Assembly (NCBI GenBank): GCA_015064805.1
Contig: SVRN01000005.1
Location: 16,625-80,624 of the forward strand
Direction of reading: 5' to 3'
Length of the DNA stretch: 64,000 bases
Origin: Oscillospiraceae bacterium
Lineage (GTDB): Bacteria > Bacillota > Clostridia > Oscillospirales > CAG-272
Position numbers and translations under genes: made by a program. Under the pieces are notes generated by a model, which saw only the letters and a program-made list of their open reading frames with translations, was not told the origin of the DNA and ran no database searches. This document shows, piece by piece, positions 1 to 9,874 of the stretch. Position 1 is the first letter of the stretch. The number at the start of each line of letters is the position of its first letter.

Positions 1-36
1 CAGATTGCCCACGCCGTAATCAACGACGGCAACCAT
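1..36 (-). CDS. hisH: Imidazole glycerol phosphate synthase subunit HisH (N-terminal fragment, runs off window)
   Basis: Reverse complement of 1-36 reads MVAVVDYGVGNL, a HisH-type amidotransferase N-terminus; the ATG overlaps the hisB stop (TGATG). Confidence 0.75.
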   Translation of the reverse strand, partial: MVAVVDYGVGNL

Positions 37-641
37 CACAGCACCCCTTTGGTCGAGGGCAGCTCGTCAGCGTGCGTCGGATCGATGGCTACCGCCTGAC
101 GAAGCGCGCGAGCGGCCGCCTTGAAGGCGCCCTCGATGACGTGGTGGGAATTCGTGCCCGCGATCTTGCGCAGGTGAAGCGTGCACTGCGCGTTGCGGGT
201 AAAGGCCAGCCAGAATTCCTCGACCAGCTCGGTGTCAAACGATCCGACGCGAGCGGTGGGAATGTCCAGCGCAAAGCCGAGGTAGCTTCTGCCCGACAGA
301 TCGACGGCCGCGAGGATCAAGGCCTCGTCCATGGGCAAGGTCATCGAGCCGTAGCGGCTCACGCCCCGCTTGTCGCCCAGTGCTTTGGCAAATGCCTGAC
401 CCAGCACGATACCGATGTCCTCGACGGTGTGGTGATCGTCGACGTAGGTGTCGCCGTCGCAGGTCAGCGACAGATCAAAGCCGCCGTGCTTGGCAAAAAG
501 GGTGAGCATATGGTCGAGAAAGCCGCAACCGCTCTGGATGGTGCTCTCGCCCTTACCGTCGAGGTTGAGGTTGAGATGGATGTCGGTTTCGGCGGTGGTG
601 CGGGAGAGTTGTGCCTGACGGCAGGTGGTGTTATTATTCAT
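36..641 (-). CDS. hisB: Imidazoleglycerol-phosphate dehydratase
   Basis: 201 aa; GFLDHMLTLFAKHGGFDL, DDHHTVEDIGI and SHHVIEGAFKAAARAL motifs. Confidence 0.97.
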   Translation of the reverse strand: MNNNTTCRQAQLSRTTAETDIHLNLNLDGKGESTIQSGCGFLDHMLTLFAKHGGFDLSLTCDGDTYVDDHHTVEDIGIVLGQAFAKALGDKRGVSRYGSMTLPMDEALILAAVDLSGRSYLGFALDIPTARVGSFDTELVEEFWLAFTRNAQCTLHLRKIAGTNSHHVIEGAFKAAARALRQAVAIDPTHADELPSTKGVL

Positions 642-938
642 TGGATGGACTCCTTTCGGGGGAGGTAATTTTTGTTTAGCGAAAGTTTTTTACGATTGCG
701 TAGCCGGACGCTCACACTGTGCCTTCGGCACGCGTTCGCTGTGCGGCTTTGATGTTACTTCTTGCCACGCGGCAAGAAGTAACCAAGAAACGCGCCAAGA
801 CGTTCCCTCTTGGAACTCCCTTGGCATTGCCGCTCTTCATAGCGGATAGTGGAGAAAGACATAAATGTTTGTAATGCATCGCTCGCCAGTTTGCCACCAC
901 GAGCGGCAGATATGGGGAGCAAAAAGTGTTGCTTTTTT

Positions 939-964
939 GTAGGGGCGCATTCCATATGCGCCCG
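939..964 (+). repeat. GTAG-headed REP hairpin
   Basis: GTAGGGGCGCATTCCATATGCGCCCG. Confidence 0.8.
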
Positions 965-990
965 TTTTTTACGTTCATGTTCATTTGAGG

Positions 991-1016
991 CGGGCGGATA
1001 TAGAATCCGCCCCTAC
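991..1016 (-). repeat. GTAG-headed REP hairpin, inverted mate of 939-964
   Basis: CGGGCGGATATAGAATCCGCCCCTAC. Confidence 0.8.
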
Positions 1017-1267
1017 ATCGTGGAGCGAAAGGGGTAGGGGGGACGGAGTCAATTTGCAAAGCAAATTGATGCCGAGTGAAACGAGGAGGGGTTCCCTGAG
1101 CTCGCGAGAGCCGATTTCGCCGCAGGCGAAATCTCTATGGAACAGCGCATATTCTTCCCCTTACAGAGTTAGGAGAAGGCGCAAGGAAGAGCGCTCCTTT
1201 TTCTTCTTGTAAAGTTTTTGAAGGGTTATAGGGAAACTTTTTTCAAAAAGTTTCCCTAACGCGTTTT

Positions 1268-2329
1268 TTACACCTCCGTCAGTAGCTTTTCCACAACGTC
1301 CACCAGCGTTTGCATTTGCTCGCGCGTGCCGATGGAGATGCGGACGAAGTCGCTGATGCGAGGGCTGTCGAAGTGACGGACGAGAATGCCGTTTTGCTTG
1401 AGAGCGGCGTACAGATCCGCGCCGTGCATGGCTGGGGTGGTGGCAAACACGAAATTCGCCTTGGAGTCAAGCACGCGGAAGCCCAGCTCGCGCAAGGCCG
1501 CCGTGGTGTAGTCGCGATTTTCGATGATCGTGCGGCAGTTGGCGCGAGTGTAGTCCTCGTCGCACAGCACGCCGTAGCCTGCCGCCGCCGTCATGCTGTT
1601 GACGTTGTAGGGGTTGGTCGAATAGCGGACGGTGTGCAGATCGGCGATCAGCTCGCGATTGCCGATGCCAAAGCCCAGACGTCCGCCCGCCAGCGAGCGG
1701 GATTTGGAAAAGGTCTGCGTGACCAGCAGATTGTCGTACTTTTTGATCAGCGGCACGGCGCTCTCGCCCCCGAAATCCACGTAGGCCTCGTCGATGACGA
1801 CCACGTTGTCCTTGTTGTGGATCAGGATCTGCTCGATCTCGTCGCGAGAGAGCGCGATGCCCGTCGGGGCGTTGGGGTTGGCGATGAAGATCGTCTTGCC
1901 CACGCCGAAATATTGCTCAATATCAATGGTAAAATCGTCCCGCAGAGCGACCGTCTCGTACGGAATACCGTTACGAGCGGCAAATACGGGGTAAAAGCCG
2001 TAGGTGATGTCGGGGAACCGCGCGGACACGTCCTCGTCGCAGAAGGCCTGGAAGGCAAAATCCAGCACCTCGTCCGAGCCGTTGGTGACGATCACCTCGT
2101 CCGCGTCAACGCCGTACACCTCGGCCAGCTTGTCGACCAAGACCCGACAGGTCGGGTCGCTGTAGAGCTGCAATCGACCTGCCGCCTCGGCCGCCAGCTT
2201 TTGCGCCTTTTCCGAGGGCTCAAAGGGCGACTCGTTGGTGTTCAGCTTGACGTATTTCGCATCGCGCGGCTGCTCGCCCGGGGTGTAGGGCGAAAGCGTC
2301 GACAGTCGGGCACCTTGATAGCGGCTCAT
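1268..2329 (-). CDS. hisC: Histidinol-phosphate aminotransferase
   Basis: 353 aa PLP aminotransferase; LNTNESPFEPS, VTNGSDEVLDF, TFSKSRSLAGGRLGFGIG; adjacent to hisD. Confidence 0.95.
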   Translation of the reverse strand: MSRYQGARLSTLSPYTPGEQPRDAKYVKLNTNESPFEPSEKAQKLAAEAAGRLQLYSDPTCRVLVDKLAEVYGVDADEVIVTNGSDEVLDFAFQAFCDEDVSARFPDITYGFYPVFAARNGIPYETVALRDDFTIDIEQYFGVGKTIFIANPNAPTGIALSRDEIEQILIHNKDNVVVIDEAYVDFGGESAVPLIKKYDNLLVTQTFSKSRSLAGGRLGFGIGNRELIADLHTVRYSTNPYNVNSMTAAAGYGVLCDEDYTRANCRTIIENRDYTTAALRELGFRVLDSKANFVFATTPAMHGADLYAALKQNGILVRHFDSPRISDFVRISIGTREQMQTLVDVVEKLLTEV

Positions 2330-3606
2330 TGCTCGTCCTCCAGGCGCACCACGGCGCTCTTGGCATGGGCGGTCAGGCCCTCCTTGGTCGCAAAATACTC
2401 CACGTCGCGGGCAACGCTCTCCAGCGCCTCGCGGGTGAAATAGGTGTACTGCGTTTTTTTGACGAAATCGTCGACGGACAAGGGGCTCGAGAAGCGGGCC
2501 GTGCCGCTGGTCGGCAGGGTGTGGTTGGGGCCTGCCATATAGTCGCCCAGCGCCTCGGGGCAGTTGCGGCCCATGAAGATGGAGCCCGCGTGGCGGATGC
2601 TGTCCAGATAGTCAAACGGCGCGTCGACGCACAGCTCCAGATGTTCGGGCGCGATCTCGTTGGCGATGTCGATGGCCACCTTGAGATCCTGCGCGACGAT
2701 GATCTTGCCGTTGTTGTCAATGGACGCGCGGGCGATCTCGGCGCGCTCGAGCAGCGGGATCTGACGCTCGATCTCGGCCTGTACCGCGTACGCCAGCTCT
2801 GCCGAGTCGGTGACCAGCACCGCGCTTGCCAGCTTATCGTGCTCGGCCTGCGAGAGCAGATCGGCCGCGACGTGACGAGGATTGCTTTTTCCATCTGCGA
2901 CGATCAAAATCTCGCTCGGACCTGCGATCATATCGATGGAAACGATGCCGTAGACCTGACGCTTGGCCTCGGCCACAAAGGCGTTACCCGGGCCAACGAT
3001 CTTGTCCACGCGCGGCACGCTCTCGGTACCGTACGCCAACGCCGCGACCGCCTGCGCACCGCCGACCTTGAAGATACGGTCGATGCCGGCCACGTGTGCC
3101 GCCGCCAAAATGACGGGGTTGACCTTGCCCTCGCGGTTGGGGGGCGTCACCATGACGACCTCACGCACGCCCGCGATCTTGGCGGGAATGGCGTCCATCA
3201 GCACGGTCGAGGGGTAGGCTGCCGTGCCGCCCGGCACGTACAGTCCCGCGCGATCGACGGGGATGACCTTTTGCCCCATGACGATGCCGTTTTCGTCATT
3301 GACGATGAAGCTGTTTCTCACTTGCTTTTCATGGAACTTGCGGATGTTGGCAGCCGCGCGCGTGAGAATGCCGATGAATTTGGGATCGACGGCGGAGAGC
3401 GCCTCCTCCATCTCCTCGGGCGTGACGAGCAGACTGTTCATGTCCGCGCCGTCGAATTTTTTACAGTAAGCGAGCAGGGCGGCGTCGCCTTCCCTTCTCA
3501 CCGTTTCGATAATATCTCTGACGATGCCCGTTACGTCGACCTTGGGCTCGACGCGGGCGAAGATCTCGTCGTTTTTGACTTGTCCGTATGTCAGAATAGA
3601 AATCAT
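2326..3606 (-). CDS. hisD: Histidinol dehydrogenase
   Basis: 426 aa; VPVDRAGLYVPGGTAAYPSTVLM, GPSEILIVADG, GPNHTLPTSGTARF motifs. Confidence 0.97.
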   Translation of the reverse strand: MISILTYGQVKNDEIFARVEPKVDVTGIVRDIIETVRREGDAALLAYCKKFDGADMNSLLVTPEEMEEALSAVDPKFIGILTRAAANIRKFHEKQVRNSFIVNDENGIVMGQKVIPVDRAGLYVPGGTAAYPSTVLMDAIPAKIAGVREVVMVTPPNREGKVNPVILAAAHVAGIDRIFKVGGAQAVAALAYGTESVPRVDKIVGPGNAFVAEAKRQVYGIVSIDMIAGPSEILIVADGKSNPRHVAADLLSQAEHDKLASAVLVTDSAELAYAVQAEIERQIPLLERAEIARASIDNNGKIIVAQDLKVAIDIANEIAPEHLELCVDAPFDYLDSIRHAGSIFMGRNCPEALGDYMAGPNHTLPTSGTARFSSPLSVDDFVKKTQYTYFTREALESVARDVEYFATKEGLTAHAKSAVVRLEDEQ

Positions 3607-4253
3607 GCTTGCACCTCCGTGCGGTTATTGATCTGCTCTTGCAGGCTGTCGCTCAGGCGGCGAATGGCCTGCTGCTTGAATTTAAAATTGGCTTTGTTGG
3701 CGATCAGTCGGGCGCTGATAGGAAGAATCTCCTCAACGACGCACAAATCGTTTTCCACCAGCGTCTTGCCCGTTTCCACGATGTCGACGATAACGTCGGA
3801 CAGGCCGAGAATCGGAGCAATTTCAATCGAGCCGTTGAGGTGGATAATGTCGATATCCCGACCGATCGAGGCGTAATATCGCTTGGCGATGGTCTCAAAT
3901 TTGGTCGCGACCTTCAAGGGGCGGCGGAGATCGTCGCAAAAGCCCTTGGGAGCGGCAACGGCCATGCGGCACTTACCCAGCTCCATGTCCAGCAGTTCGT
4001 AAACGTCGGGGGCGTATTCGAGCAAAATATCCTTGCCCGCCACGCCGATATCGGCCGCGCCGCGCGCGACGTAGATCGCCACGTCCGAGGGCTTGACCCA
4101 GAAGTATCGCACGCCTGCCTCGGCGTTCTCGAAGATCAGCTTGCGCCCGCCCTCGCGGATGGAGGGACACTCAAAGCCCGCCTTTTCAAACATATCGTAG
4201 ACCTTCTCGCCAAGGCGACCCTTGGGAAGGGCAATATTCAGCATCTCACTCAT
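3603..4253 (-). CDS. hisG: ATP phosphoribosyltransferase catalytic subunit, short form
   Basis: 216 aa; MLNIALPKGRLGEKVYDMFEKAG, VDIVETGKTLVENDL; short form accompanied by hisZ. Confidence 0.96.
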   Translation of the reverse strand: MSEMLNIALPKGRLGEKVYDMFEKAGFECPSIREGGRKLIFENAEAGVRYFWVKPSDVAIYVARGAADIGVAGKDILLEYAPDVYELLDMELGKCRMAVAAPKGFCDDLRRPLKVATKFETIAKRYYASIGRDIDIIHLNGSIEIAPILGLSDVIVDIVETGKTLVENDLCVVEEILPISARLIANKANFKFKQQAIRRLSDSLQEQINNRTEVQA

Positions 4254-5376
4254 TCCCCTTGCCTCCTCTCATATCGATCACCTCTTTGTAGTGCCAGTTG
4301 CCCGGAAGGTCACGGACGGCCACGGCACGCTCGCCTTTTTCCACCCGCTTTGCCACCCATTCGCTCACTTCTGGGGGGGCTGTCGCGTCGTCGTACAGCA
4401 GCACGGCGTCAAAAGCCTCGCCCGGGGCGGTGGTATAGTAGCCTGCCAGGCGGTCGAGATAGACGGCAAAGCCGATGGCGTCCGAGGTGCGATCCATCTT
4501 GCGCATGAGGCGATCGTAGCGGCCGCCCGACAGCACGCCGTCGGGAATGCCCTTGATGTAGCCGCGGAAGACGATGCCGCTATAGTAGGTCATGTCGTTG
4601 AGCAGCGAAAAGTCAATTCTAACGTTCCGGCGCACCTCATCCGAGAGGGCCTCGACCGTGCGCGTCAGCTCGTCCACGGCCTCACGCAGCGTCTCATTCT
4701 CCTCCGCCAAGGAAGACAGAACGGGCAGCACCTCGTCGGGGGTGCCGTAGGTGGTCACCAGCGTTTGGAGCGCGCTTGCGCGTGCCTCGTCCACGCTCGA
4801 TTCGCGGCAGATGCGGGCCAAATCGTGCACGTTTTTCTCACCGATGCAGGAAAGCAGCTCGGCCTTGACCTCGTCGTTGACCGTAAGACTGTCAAGCAGG
4901 CAGGAAACGACGTCCAGGTGAGAGAGCTCCAAGACGTAGTCGGGAGACTGGAAAAACGAGATATACTGTCCTGCGCGCTTCAAGCTCTTGGCGGCCAGCG
5001 TCAGCACCTCGCTGACAAGATACGTGTCCAGCTCGCCGATGCATTCCAGCCCGATCTGGGTGATCTCGCGGAAGTCGCGGCTGCCGGGGGCGGTACGGTA
5101 GACGTTTTCATTATAATAGATACGGCTGACCTTGCCGGGGACGTCGCGGCCGCTCTTGACGATGGACAGCGTCACGTCGGGCTTGAGGGCCAGCAGGCGA
5201 CCCGAATGGTCGGTGAAGGTAATGACGTTGTCCGACACCAAAAAATTCTTGTTGCGGACGTAAAGGTCATACTCCTCGAATTTGCTCATTTTATACTGAG
5301 AATAGCCGTATCTGCTGTACAGCGTGCGCAGCTGATAGGAAACGAGCTCTTCCCTTGACATTACGTAAGTATCCAT
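4246..5376 (-). CDS. hisZ: ATP phosphoribosyltransferase regulatory subunit (HisRS-like)
   Basis: 376 aa class II aaRS-like protein (ALKPDVTLSIVKS, YYNENVYR, GGRYDRLM) directly upstream of short hisG. Confidence 0.93.
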   Translation of the reverse strand: MDTYVMSREELVSYQLRTLYSRYGYSQYKMSKFEEYDLYVRNKNFLVSDNVITFTDHSGRLLALKPDVTLSIVKSGRDVPGKVSRIYYNENVYRTAPGSRDFREITQIGLECIGELDTYLVSEVLTLAAKSLKRAGQYISFFQSPDYVLELSHLDVVSCLLDSLTVNDEVKAELLSCIGEKNVHDLARICRESSVDEARASALQTLVTTYGTPDEVLPVLSSLAEENETLREAVDELTRTVEALSDEVRRNVRIDFSLLNDMTYYSGIVFRGYIKGIPDGVLSGGRYDRLMRKMDRTSDAIGFAVYLDRLAGYYTTAPGEAFDAVLLYDDATAPPEVSEWVAKRVEKGERAVAVRDLPGNWHYKEVIDMRGGKGNE

Positions 5377-5387
5377 ATCGTATCTCC

Positions 5388-5681
5388 TTATTGCTCGTCG
5401 GTCGTCTTATCCAGCACGGCGCGATAGCCCTCTCCGTAAGTCAGGCATTTATTCACGCGGCAGATGGTGGCGGTGCTGGCGCCCGTAGCGGCGCAGATCT
5501 CCTGATAGTTTTTGCCCTCGTTGAGCATCATGGCGACGCGCAGACGCAAGGACAGATCCTGCAGCTCTTTGATGGTACAGATATCGTCAAAAAACGCACG
5601 GCACTCGTCGATGGTTTCGAGCGAGAGGATGGCTTGGAACAGAGCGTCGTGGGCTTCGGTATTGGCAAGTTTTTTGTTCAT
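5388..5681 (-). CDS. TrpR-superfamily (YerC/YecD-type) transcriptional regulator, likely his-cluster regulator
   Basis: MNKKLANTEAHDALFQAILSLETIDECRAFFDDICTIKELQDLSLRLRVAMMLNEGKNYQEICAATGASTATICRVNKCLTYG; TrpR-like HTH. Start placed at the internal ATG at 5681. Confidence 0.85.
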   Translation of the reverse strand: MNKKLANTEAHDALFQAILSLETIDECRAFFDDICTIKELQDLSLRLRVAMMLNEGKNYQEICAATGASTATICRVNKCLTYGEGYRAVLDKTTDEQ

Positions 5682-5718
5682 TGTCAGATCTCCCTTGTGA
5701 TTGAAAGAATACTTTAAC

Positions 5719-5747
5719 ATTTTACCACGGTAAAGCGATAAAGTCAA
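5719..5747 (-). promoter_or_regulatory. Sigma70-type promoter with embedded palindromic operator upstream of the his cluster
   Basis: Minus strand: TTGACT (5742-5747), 17-nt spacer, TAAAAT (5719-5724); TTTACCACGGTAAA palindrome at 5721-5734 overlaps the -10 and spacer. Confidence 0.7.
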
Positions 5748-5829
5748 GGGGTTAGGGGAAAGTTTTTGGGGGATAATTTGAATTTTTTACAACTACTTCT
5801 ACAGACGATCATAACGCGGGTTCTTAATT

Positions 5830-6475
5830 CAGCATTTGCAGGGGTGTTCAGTTACCCGCTTATGAAGAATTTTGCTTGCAAAATTCTTCCCATAGAAATA
5901 CAAGTTTCATACCGCGCGCTGATCTGTGCCGGTTTTTTGTGTTACTTCTTGTCTCGTGACAAGAAGTAACCAAGAAACACGCCCGGACGTTCCCTCCGGG
6001 GTCTCCCTTCGATTGCCGCGCTTCAACGCGTATAGAGGAAAAAGACATCTTTCATCCAATGCTTCTCCCGCCGCTTTGCCACCACGCGCGGCAGGCGGAG
6101 AAAGAAAAAGTATTTTCTTTCTCGGTAGGGGCTGGCGCCTCGACAGCCCGTTTTGGTGGCAGGCGCAGAAAACAAAATCGTTTTTGTTTGAAATTTTGTT
6201 GAGCTGGGGGGCGTCGCAGATGGCAGAAGCCTTTGCTTTTGTGCTTGCGTGTTACTTTCGTGTTTGCAAGTTTTTTTAACTTGCAAACGCAAAGGCTGAA
6301 GATGCTTACTTTCGCGAAAAAATGAGTGAAGCGACAGCGGAACGACTTTTCGCGTTGCGGGTTTCTTAAGGGCATTAGGCCCTTTGGTTCCTTTCTTGGC
6401 TACTTCTTGGGGAAAGCCAAGAAGTAGCATAATCGCACAGCGCGACGCGTTGTGTCGCGCCGAAAGAAGATGGCA
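5830..6475. repeat. Modular repeat (inter-operon)
   Basis: P hairpins near 5940 and 6400, J hairpin 6262-6288, shared blocks. Confidence 0.8.
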
Positions 6476-6480
6476 AAATT

Positions 6481-7272
6481 TCAGTTCCCCTCTCCCAAAA
6501 CCCTCTGTGCATTGCGGAAAAAGATCTGCTCCTTTTCCTCATCGGTCAAGGGCAACGCCTTCAAATTTTTCACCTCACTCGCCGCGTTCCAAATGGGAAA
6601 GTCCGTGCCAAACAGCACTCTCTCCACGCCAAACGCGCGAACGTACGCCGCGGTCTTTTCGGGCGACATAAACATCATACAGCTGGAAATATCCAGATAG
6701 CACTTGGTGTCCTTCAGATATTCCACCGCCTCGTCCCACTTCGACCAGCCGCCCAGATGCGCCGCAATGACGGTCAGATCGGGAAAACGATCGATCACCC
6801 GCCGCAAATGCTTCGGATGGGAAAAATCTCTGTGCTCGTCGCCGCAATGGACGAACAGCGGCATACCCTTTTGCTGCAGCCACTCGTACAGTGGAAACAG
6901 CCTTTCGTCGTCCGTGTTGATGGCCTGCATATCGGGATGCAGCTTGACGCCGATCAGCCCCGACGCGCGGATATATTCCAGCTCGCCCGCCATATCCTCC
7001 ATATCGTGATGGACGGTGCCAAAGCCGTAAAATTCGGGATGAGCGGCGAGTTGCTCGACGATAAATTCATTGACGTGGCGCACGCCGTGGGGATGCACCG
7101 CCACGGGAAGCAACACGTAATGAGTCACGCCCGCCGCCTGCCCTTTTTGCAGCAGCATATCGACCGTGCCCGTCTGATTGGTGTCAAGACCGTAAAAATC
7201 GCAAGTGGCGCGGGTGGCCTTATCCGCGAGACGATCGGGGTAAACGTGGGTGTGGAAATCAATGATCTTCAT
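6481..7272 (-). CDS. Amidohydrolase-family (amidohydrolase_2 type TIM barrel) protein
   Basis: MKIIDFHTHVYPDRLADKAT..., GVKLHPDMQAIN, LFGTDFPIWNA motifs; internal ATG start chosen. Confidence 0.85.
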   Translation of the reverse strand: MKIIDFHTHVYPDRLADKATRATCDFYGLDTNQTGTVDMLLQKGQAAGVTHYVLLPVAVHPHGVRHVNEFIVEQLAAHPEFYGFGTVHHDMEDMAGELEYIRASGLIGVKLHPDMQAINTDDERLFPLYEWLQQKGMPLFVHCGDEHRDFSHPKHLRRVIDRFPDLTVIAAHLGGWSKWDEAVEYLKDTKCYLDISSCMMFMSPEKTAAYVRAFGVERVLFGTDFPIWNAASEVKNLKALPLTDEEKEQIFFRNAQRVLGEGN

Positions 7273-7302
7273 GGGATTCTCTCTTTTCTGTAGACGCTGA
7301 AA

Positions 7303-7332
7303 GAACAAAGCCCCGCCTGCGTTCGGCGGGGC
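7303..7332 (-). terminator. Intrinsic terminator-like hairpin downstream of ridA
   Basis: GCCCCGCC-loop-GGCGGGGC followed on the minus strand by TTTGTTCTTT. Confidence 0.6.
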
Positions 7333-7341
7333 GAAAATGGC

Positions 7342-7716
7342 TTATTCGTTCACCGCAATGCACTCGATCTCAATTTTTGCTCCCTTGGGGATGCCTGCTA
7401 CCTGCACGCAGCTGCGGGCGGGATAGGGCGCGGCAAAAAAGCTCTCGTAGATGCGGTTGACCACGGGAAAATCGTTCAGGTCGGCCAAGAAGACGACCGT
7501 TTTGATGACGTTGCTCATAGAGAGGCCGGCGGCGGCGAGGACGCTTTTGAGATTGGTCAGCGCCTGCGTTGCCTGCTCCTCGATGGTGTCGGGCATCGCT
7601 CCCGTAGCGGGATTGACGGGGATCTGCCCCGAGATGAAGGTGAGATTGCCTGCGCTCAGGCCTTGGGAATAGGGGCCGATGGCGGCGGGGGCGTTGGGGG
7701 TGGAGATTTGTTTCAT
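7342..7716 (-). CDS. ridA: RidA family enamine/imine deaminase
   Basis: 124 aa; APAAIGPYSQGLSAGNLTFISGQIP, YPARSCVQVAGIPKGAKIEIECIAV. Confidence 0.95.
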   Translation of the reverse strand: MKQISTPNAPAAIGPYSQGLSAGNLTFISGQIPVNPATGAMPDTIEEQATQALTNLKSVLAAAGLSMSNVIKTVVFLADLNDFPVVNRIYESFFAAPYPARSCVQVAGIPKGAKIEIECIAVNE

Positions 7717-8204
7717 GGTTGCTATTCCTTTCGGGTGGATTTTTTTAGTTTAGCTAAAGTTGGAACACCCGTTTCTACAGCCTCGCACAGCTGCGCGCGC
7801 TCGGTGTGCCGGTTTTGGATGCCACTTCTTGGCGCGTCCCAAGAAGTGGCCAAGAAGGACGCCAAGACGTTCCCTCTTGGATCTCCCCTGTCTGTGCCGC
7901 TCTTCAAAGAGTAGCAGGAGAAAGACATATATTCTGTTACTGCATCGCTCGCCGCATAGTCACCACGAGCGGCAGATATGGAAAGCGAAAAGTCTTGCGG
8001 GGTGCCAAGGGGTATTAGACCCCTTGGTTCGTTTCTTGGCTACTTCTTGGGGAAGGCCAAGAAGTAGCATAAAATGCTTTCACCGAGCGCGCGAAGCTGG
8101 GCGAGGCTGTAGGAGAAGACGTAGGAAATTTTATTTTTCCTTATCTCTCCCCGCCTTGCCACCACGAGCGGCAGATATGGGGAGCAAAATATGTTGCTTT
8201 CTTG

Positions 8205-8229
8205 GTAGGGGAGGGGCTTGCTCCTCCCG
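8205..8229 (+). repeat. GTAG-headed REP hairpin
   Basis: GTAGGGGAGGGGCTTGCTCCTCCCG. Confidence 0.75.
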
Positions 8230-8254
8230 TTTAATTGGCGATTTATCTTTATAG

Positions 8255-8278
8255 CGGGCGAACAATGTTCGCCCCTAC
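8255..8278 (-). repeat. GTAG-headed REP hairpin, inverted mate
   Basis: CGGGCGAACAATGTTCGCCCCTAC. Confidence 0.8.
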
Positions 8279-8675
8279 GTATTGTGGAGCGGATGGGATA
8301 GGGGGACGGAGTAAATCTGCGGAGCAGATTTATGCCGAGCGGCTGGGGTTCCCGAAAACGAGTGAAGCGAGTTTTTGGGGTTCGCAGCAAAGCGAGGAGA
8401 GGGCCCCAGGAGCTTACGGGAGCCTATCTCGGCGTGCGCCGAGATGCCGAGCGTTGCTTGCCCGCTGAACACGAGCATATCTCTGCTCTGCGAGCAGAGG
8501 GCCAAGGCGCGACCGCAAAGCTCCCGCCCTACGGAACAGCGTACACCCTTTCCCATACAGAGTCAGGAGAAGTTGTCCCGGCTACGCTCCTGTTCCTTCT
8601 TTAAAAGTTTTTGAAAGGTCGTAGGAAAACTTTTTTCAAAAAGTTTCCCTAACGCGCCCCTCGTACTCCTCGTCC

Positions 8676-9872
8676 TTACGACACCAAATGAAATCCTGCG
8701 GCGATGAGAGATTGGCGGATCTCCTCGATCTGTGCGAAGTCGCGGGTTTCCATGCCGATCTTGAGGTAGCAGCTGGCGATGGGCATATTGGCGTCGGAGC
8801 GTTCGTGGTGGACGCTGACGACGTTGCCGCCGCAGCTCGAGATGATGCGGCTGACGCCCTCGAGCTGACCGGGCTTATCCTCCAGCGCGATCTGAAGCGT
8901 GGTGTTGCGTCCGCTCTTGACCAGACCGCGGGTGATGACGCGAGAAAGAATATTAACGTCGATATTACCGCCCGAAACCAGGCAAACGACGCGCTTGCCG
9001 TGGATGGGCAGCTTGCCGAACATAGCAGCGGCCACGCTTACCGCGCCCGCGCCCTCGGCAATCAGCTTTTGCTTTTCGATCAGCGCAAGGATGGCCGTCG
9101 CGATCTCGTCCTCGGTGACGGTCACGATCTCGTCAACGTACTGCTCGATCAAAGAAAACGTCAGGTCTCCCGGATGGCGCACCGCGATACCGTCGGCAAA
9201 CGTCGCCACGCGATCCAGCGTGATAGGCTTGCCCTCCAGATGGCTCTTGAGCATACCCGCCGCGTTCTCGGCCTGCACGCCGTACACCTTGACGTCGGGA
9301 CGGAGCTGCTTGATGGCGTATGCCACGCCCGAGATGAGTCCGCCGCCGCCGATGGGAACGACGACCGCGTCGACGCCGTCCAGCTGCTCCAGAATTTCAA
9401 GGCCGATCGTGCCCTGCCCCGCGATGACCTCCTCGTCGTCAAACGGATGGATGAAGGTCGCGTGAGTCTGTTTTTCCAGCTCGCAGGCGTGAGCGTAGGC
9501 GTCGTCGTAAGCGCCGGGAACCAGACACACCTCCGCACCCAACGCGCGGGTGGCCTCGACCTTGGAAATCGGGGCACCGTCGGGCATGCAGATGACGCTC
9601 TTGATGCCCATGCGGGAGGACGCCAGCGCCACGCCCTGGGCGTGGTTGCCCGCGCTGCAGGCGATAATGCCCGCAGCCTTTTGTTCCTCGGTCAGCTGGC
9701 TGATCTTGTAGTAGGCGCCGCGCAACTTGAAGCTGCCCGTTACCTGCAGATTTTCGGTCTTTAAGTAAATTTCATTGTCGCCCGATAGCTTTTGCGCATA
9801 GATAAGGTCAGTTTTACGGGCAACGGCCTTCAGAACGAAGGCGGCCTGATATATTTTATCCAACGTAAGCAT
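8676..9872 (-). CDS. ilvA: Threonine ammonia-lyase with C-terminal ACT domain
   Basis: 398 aa; LKTENLQVTGSFKLRGAYYKI, SAGNHAQGVALA, PIGGGGLISGVA; C-terminal ACT-like segment. Confidence 0.94.
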   Translation of the reverse strand: MLTLDKIYQAAFVLKAVARKTDLIYAQKLSGDNEIYLKTENLQVTGSFKLRGAYYKISQLTEEQKAAGIIACSAGNHAQGVALASSRMGIKSVICMPDGAPISKVEATRALGAEVCLVPGAYDDAYAHACELEKQTHATFIHPFDDEEVIAGQGTIGLEILEQLDGVDAVVVPIGGGGLISGVAYAIKQLRPDVKVYGVQAENAAGMLKSHLEGKPITLDRVATFADGIAVRHPGDLTFSLIEQYVDEIVTVTEDEIATAILALIEKQKLIAEGAGAVSVAAAMFGKLPIHGKRVVCLVSGGNIDVNILSRVITRGLVKSGRNTTLQIALEDKPGQLEGVSRIISSCGGNVVSVHHERSDANMPIASCYLKIGMETRDFAQIEEIRQSLIAAGFHLVS

Positions 9873-9874
9873 GA

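Larger units (their letters stand above)
669..1262. repeat. Modular intercistronic repeat (hisC-hisB gap)
   Basis: Shares GC-rich end, P hairpin, GAGCGGCA/CTCGTGGTGGC block, REP pair and T hairpin with other gaps. Confidence 0.85.
7740..8656. repeat. Modular repeat, two composite units plus REP pair (ilvA-ridA gap)
   Basis: P hairpins near 7822 and 8040, REP pair 8205-8278, T hairpin 8624-8649. Confidence 0.85.

Noticed and set aside
712-1212. Short ORFs inside intergenic elements (e.g. translations with PRAADMGSK, RQICQSK)
   Set aside because: They occur in all frames and both strands of the repeats and reflect repeat copies, with no consistent start, RBS or reading frame.
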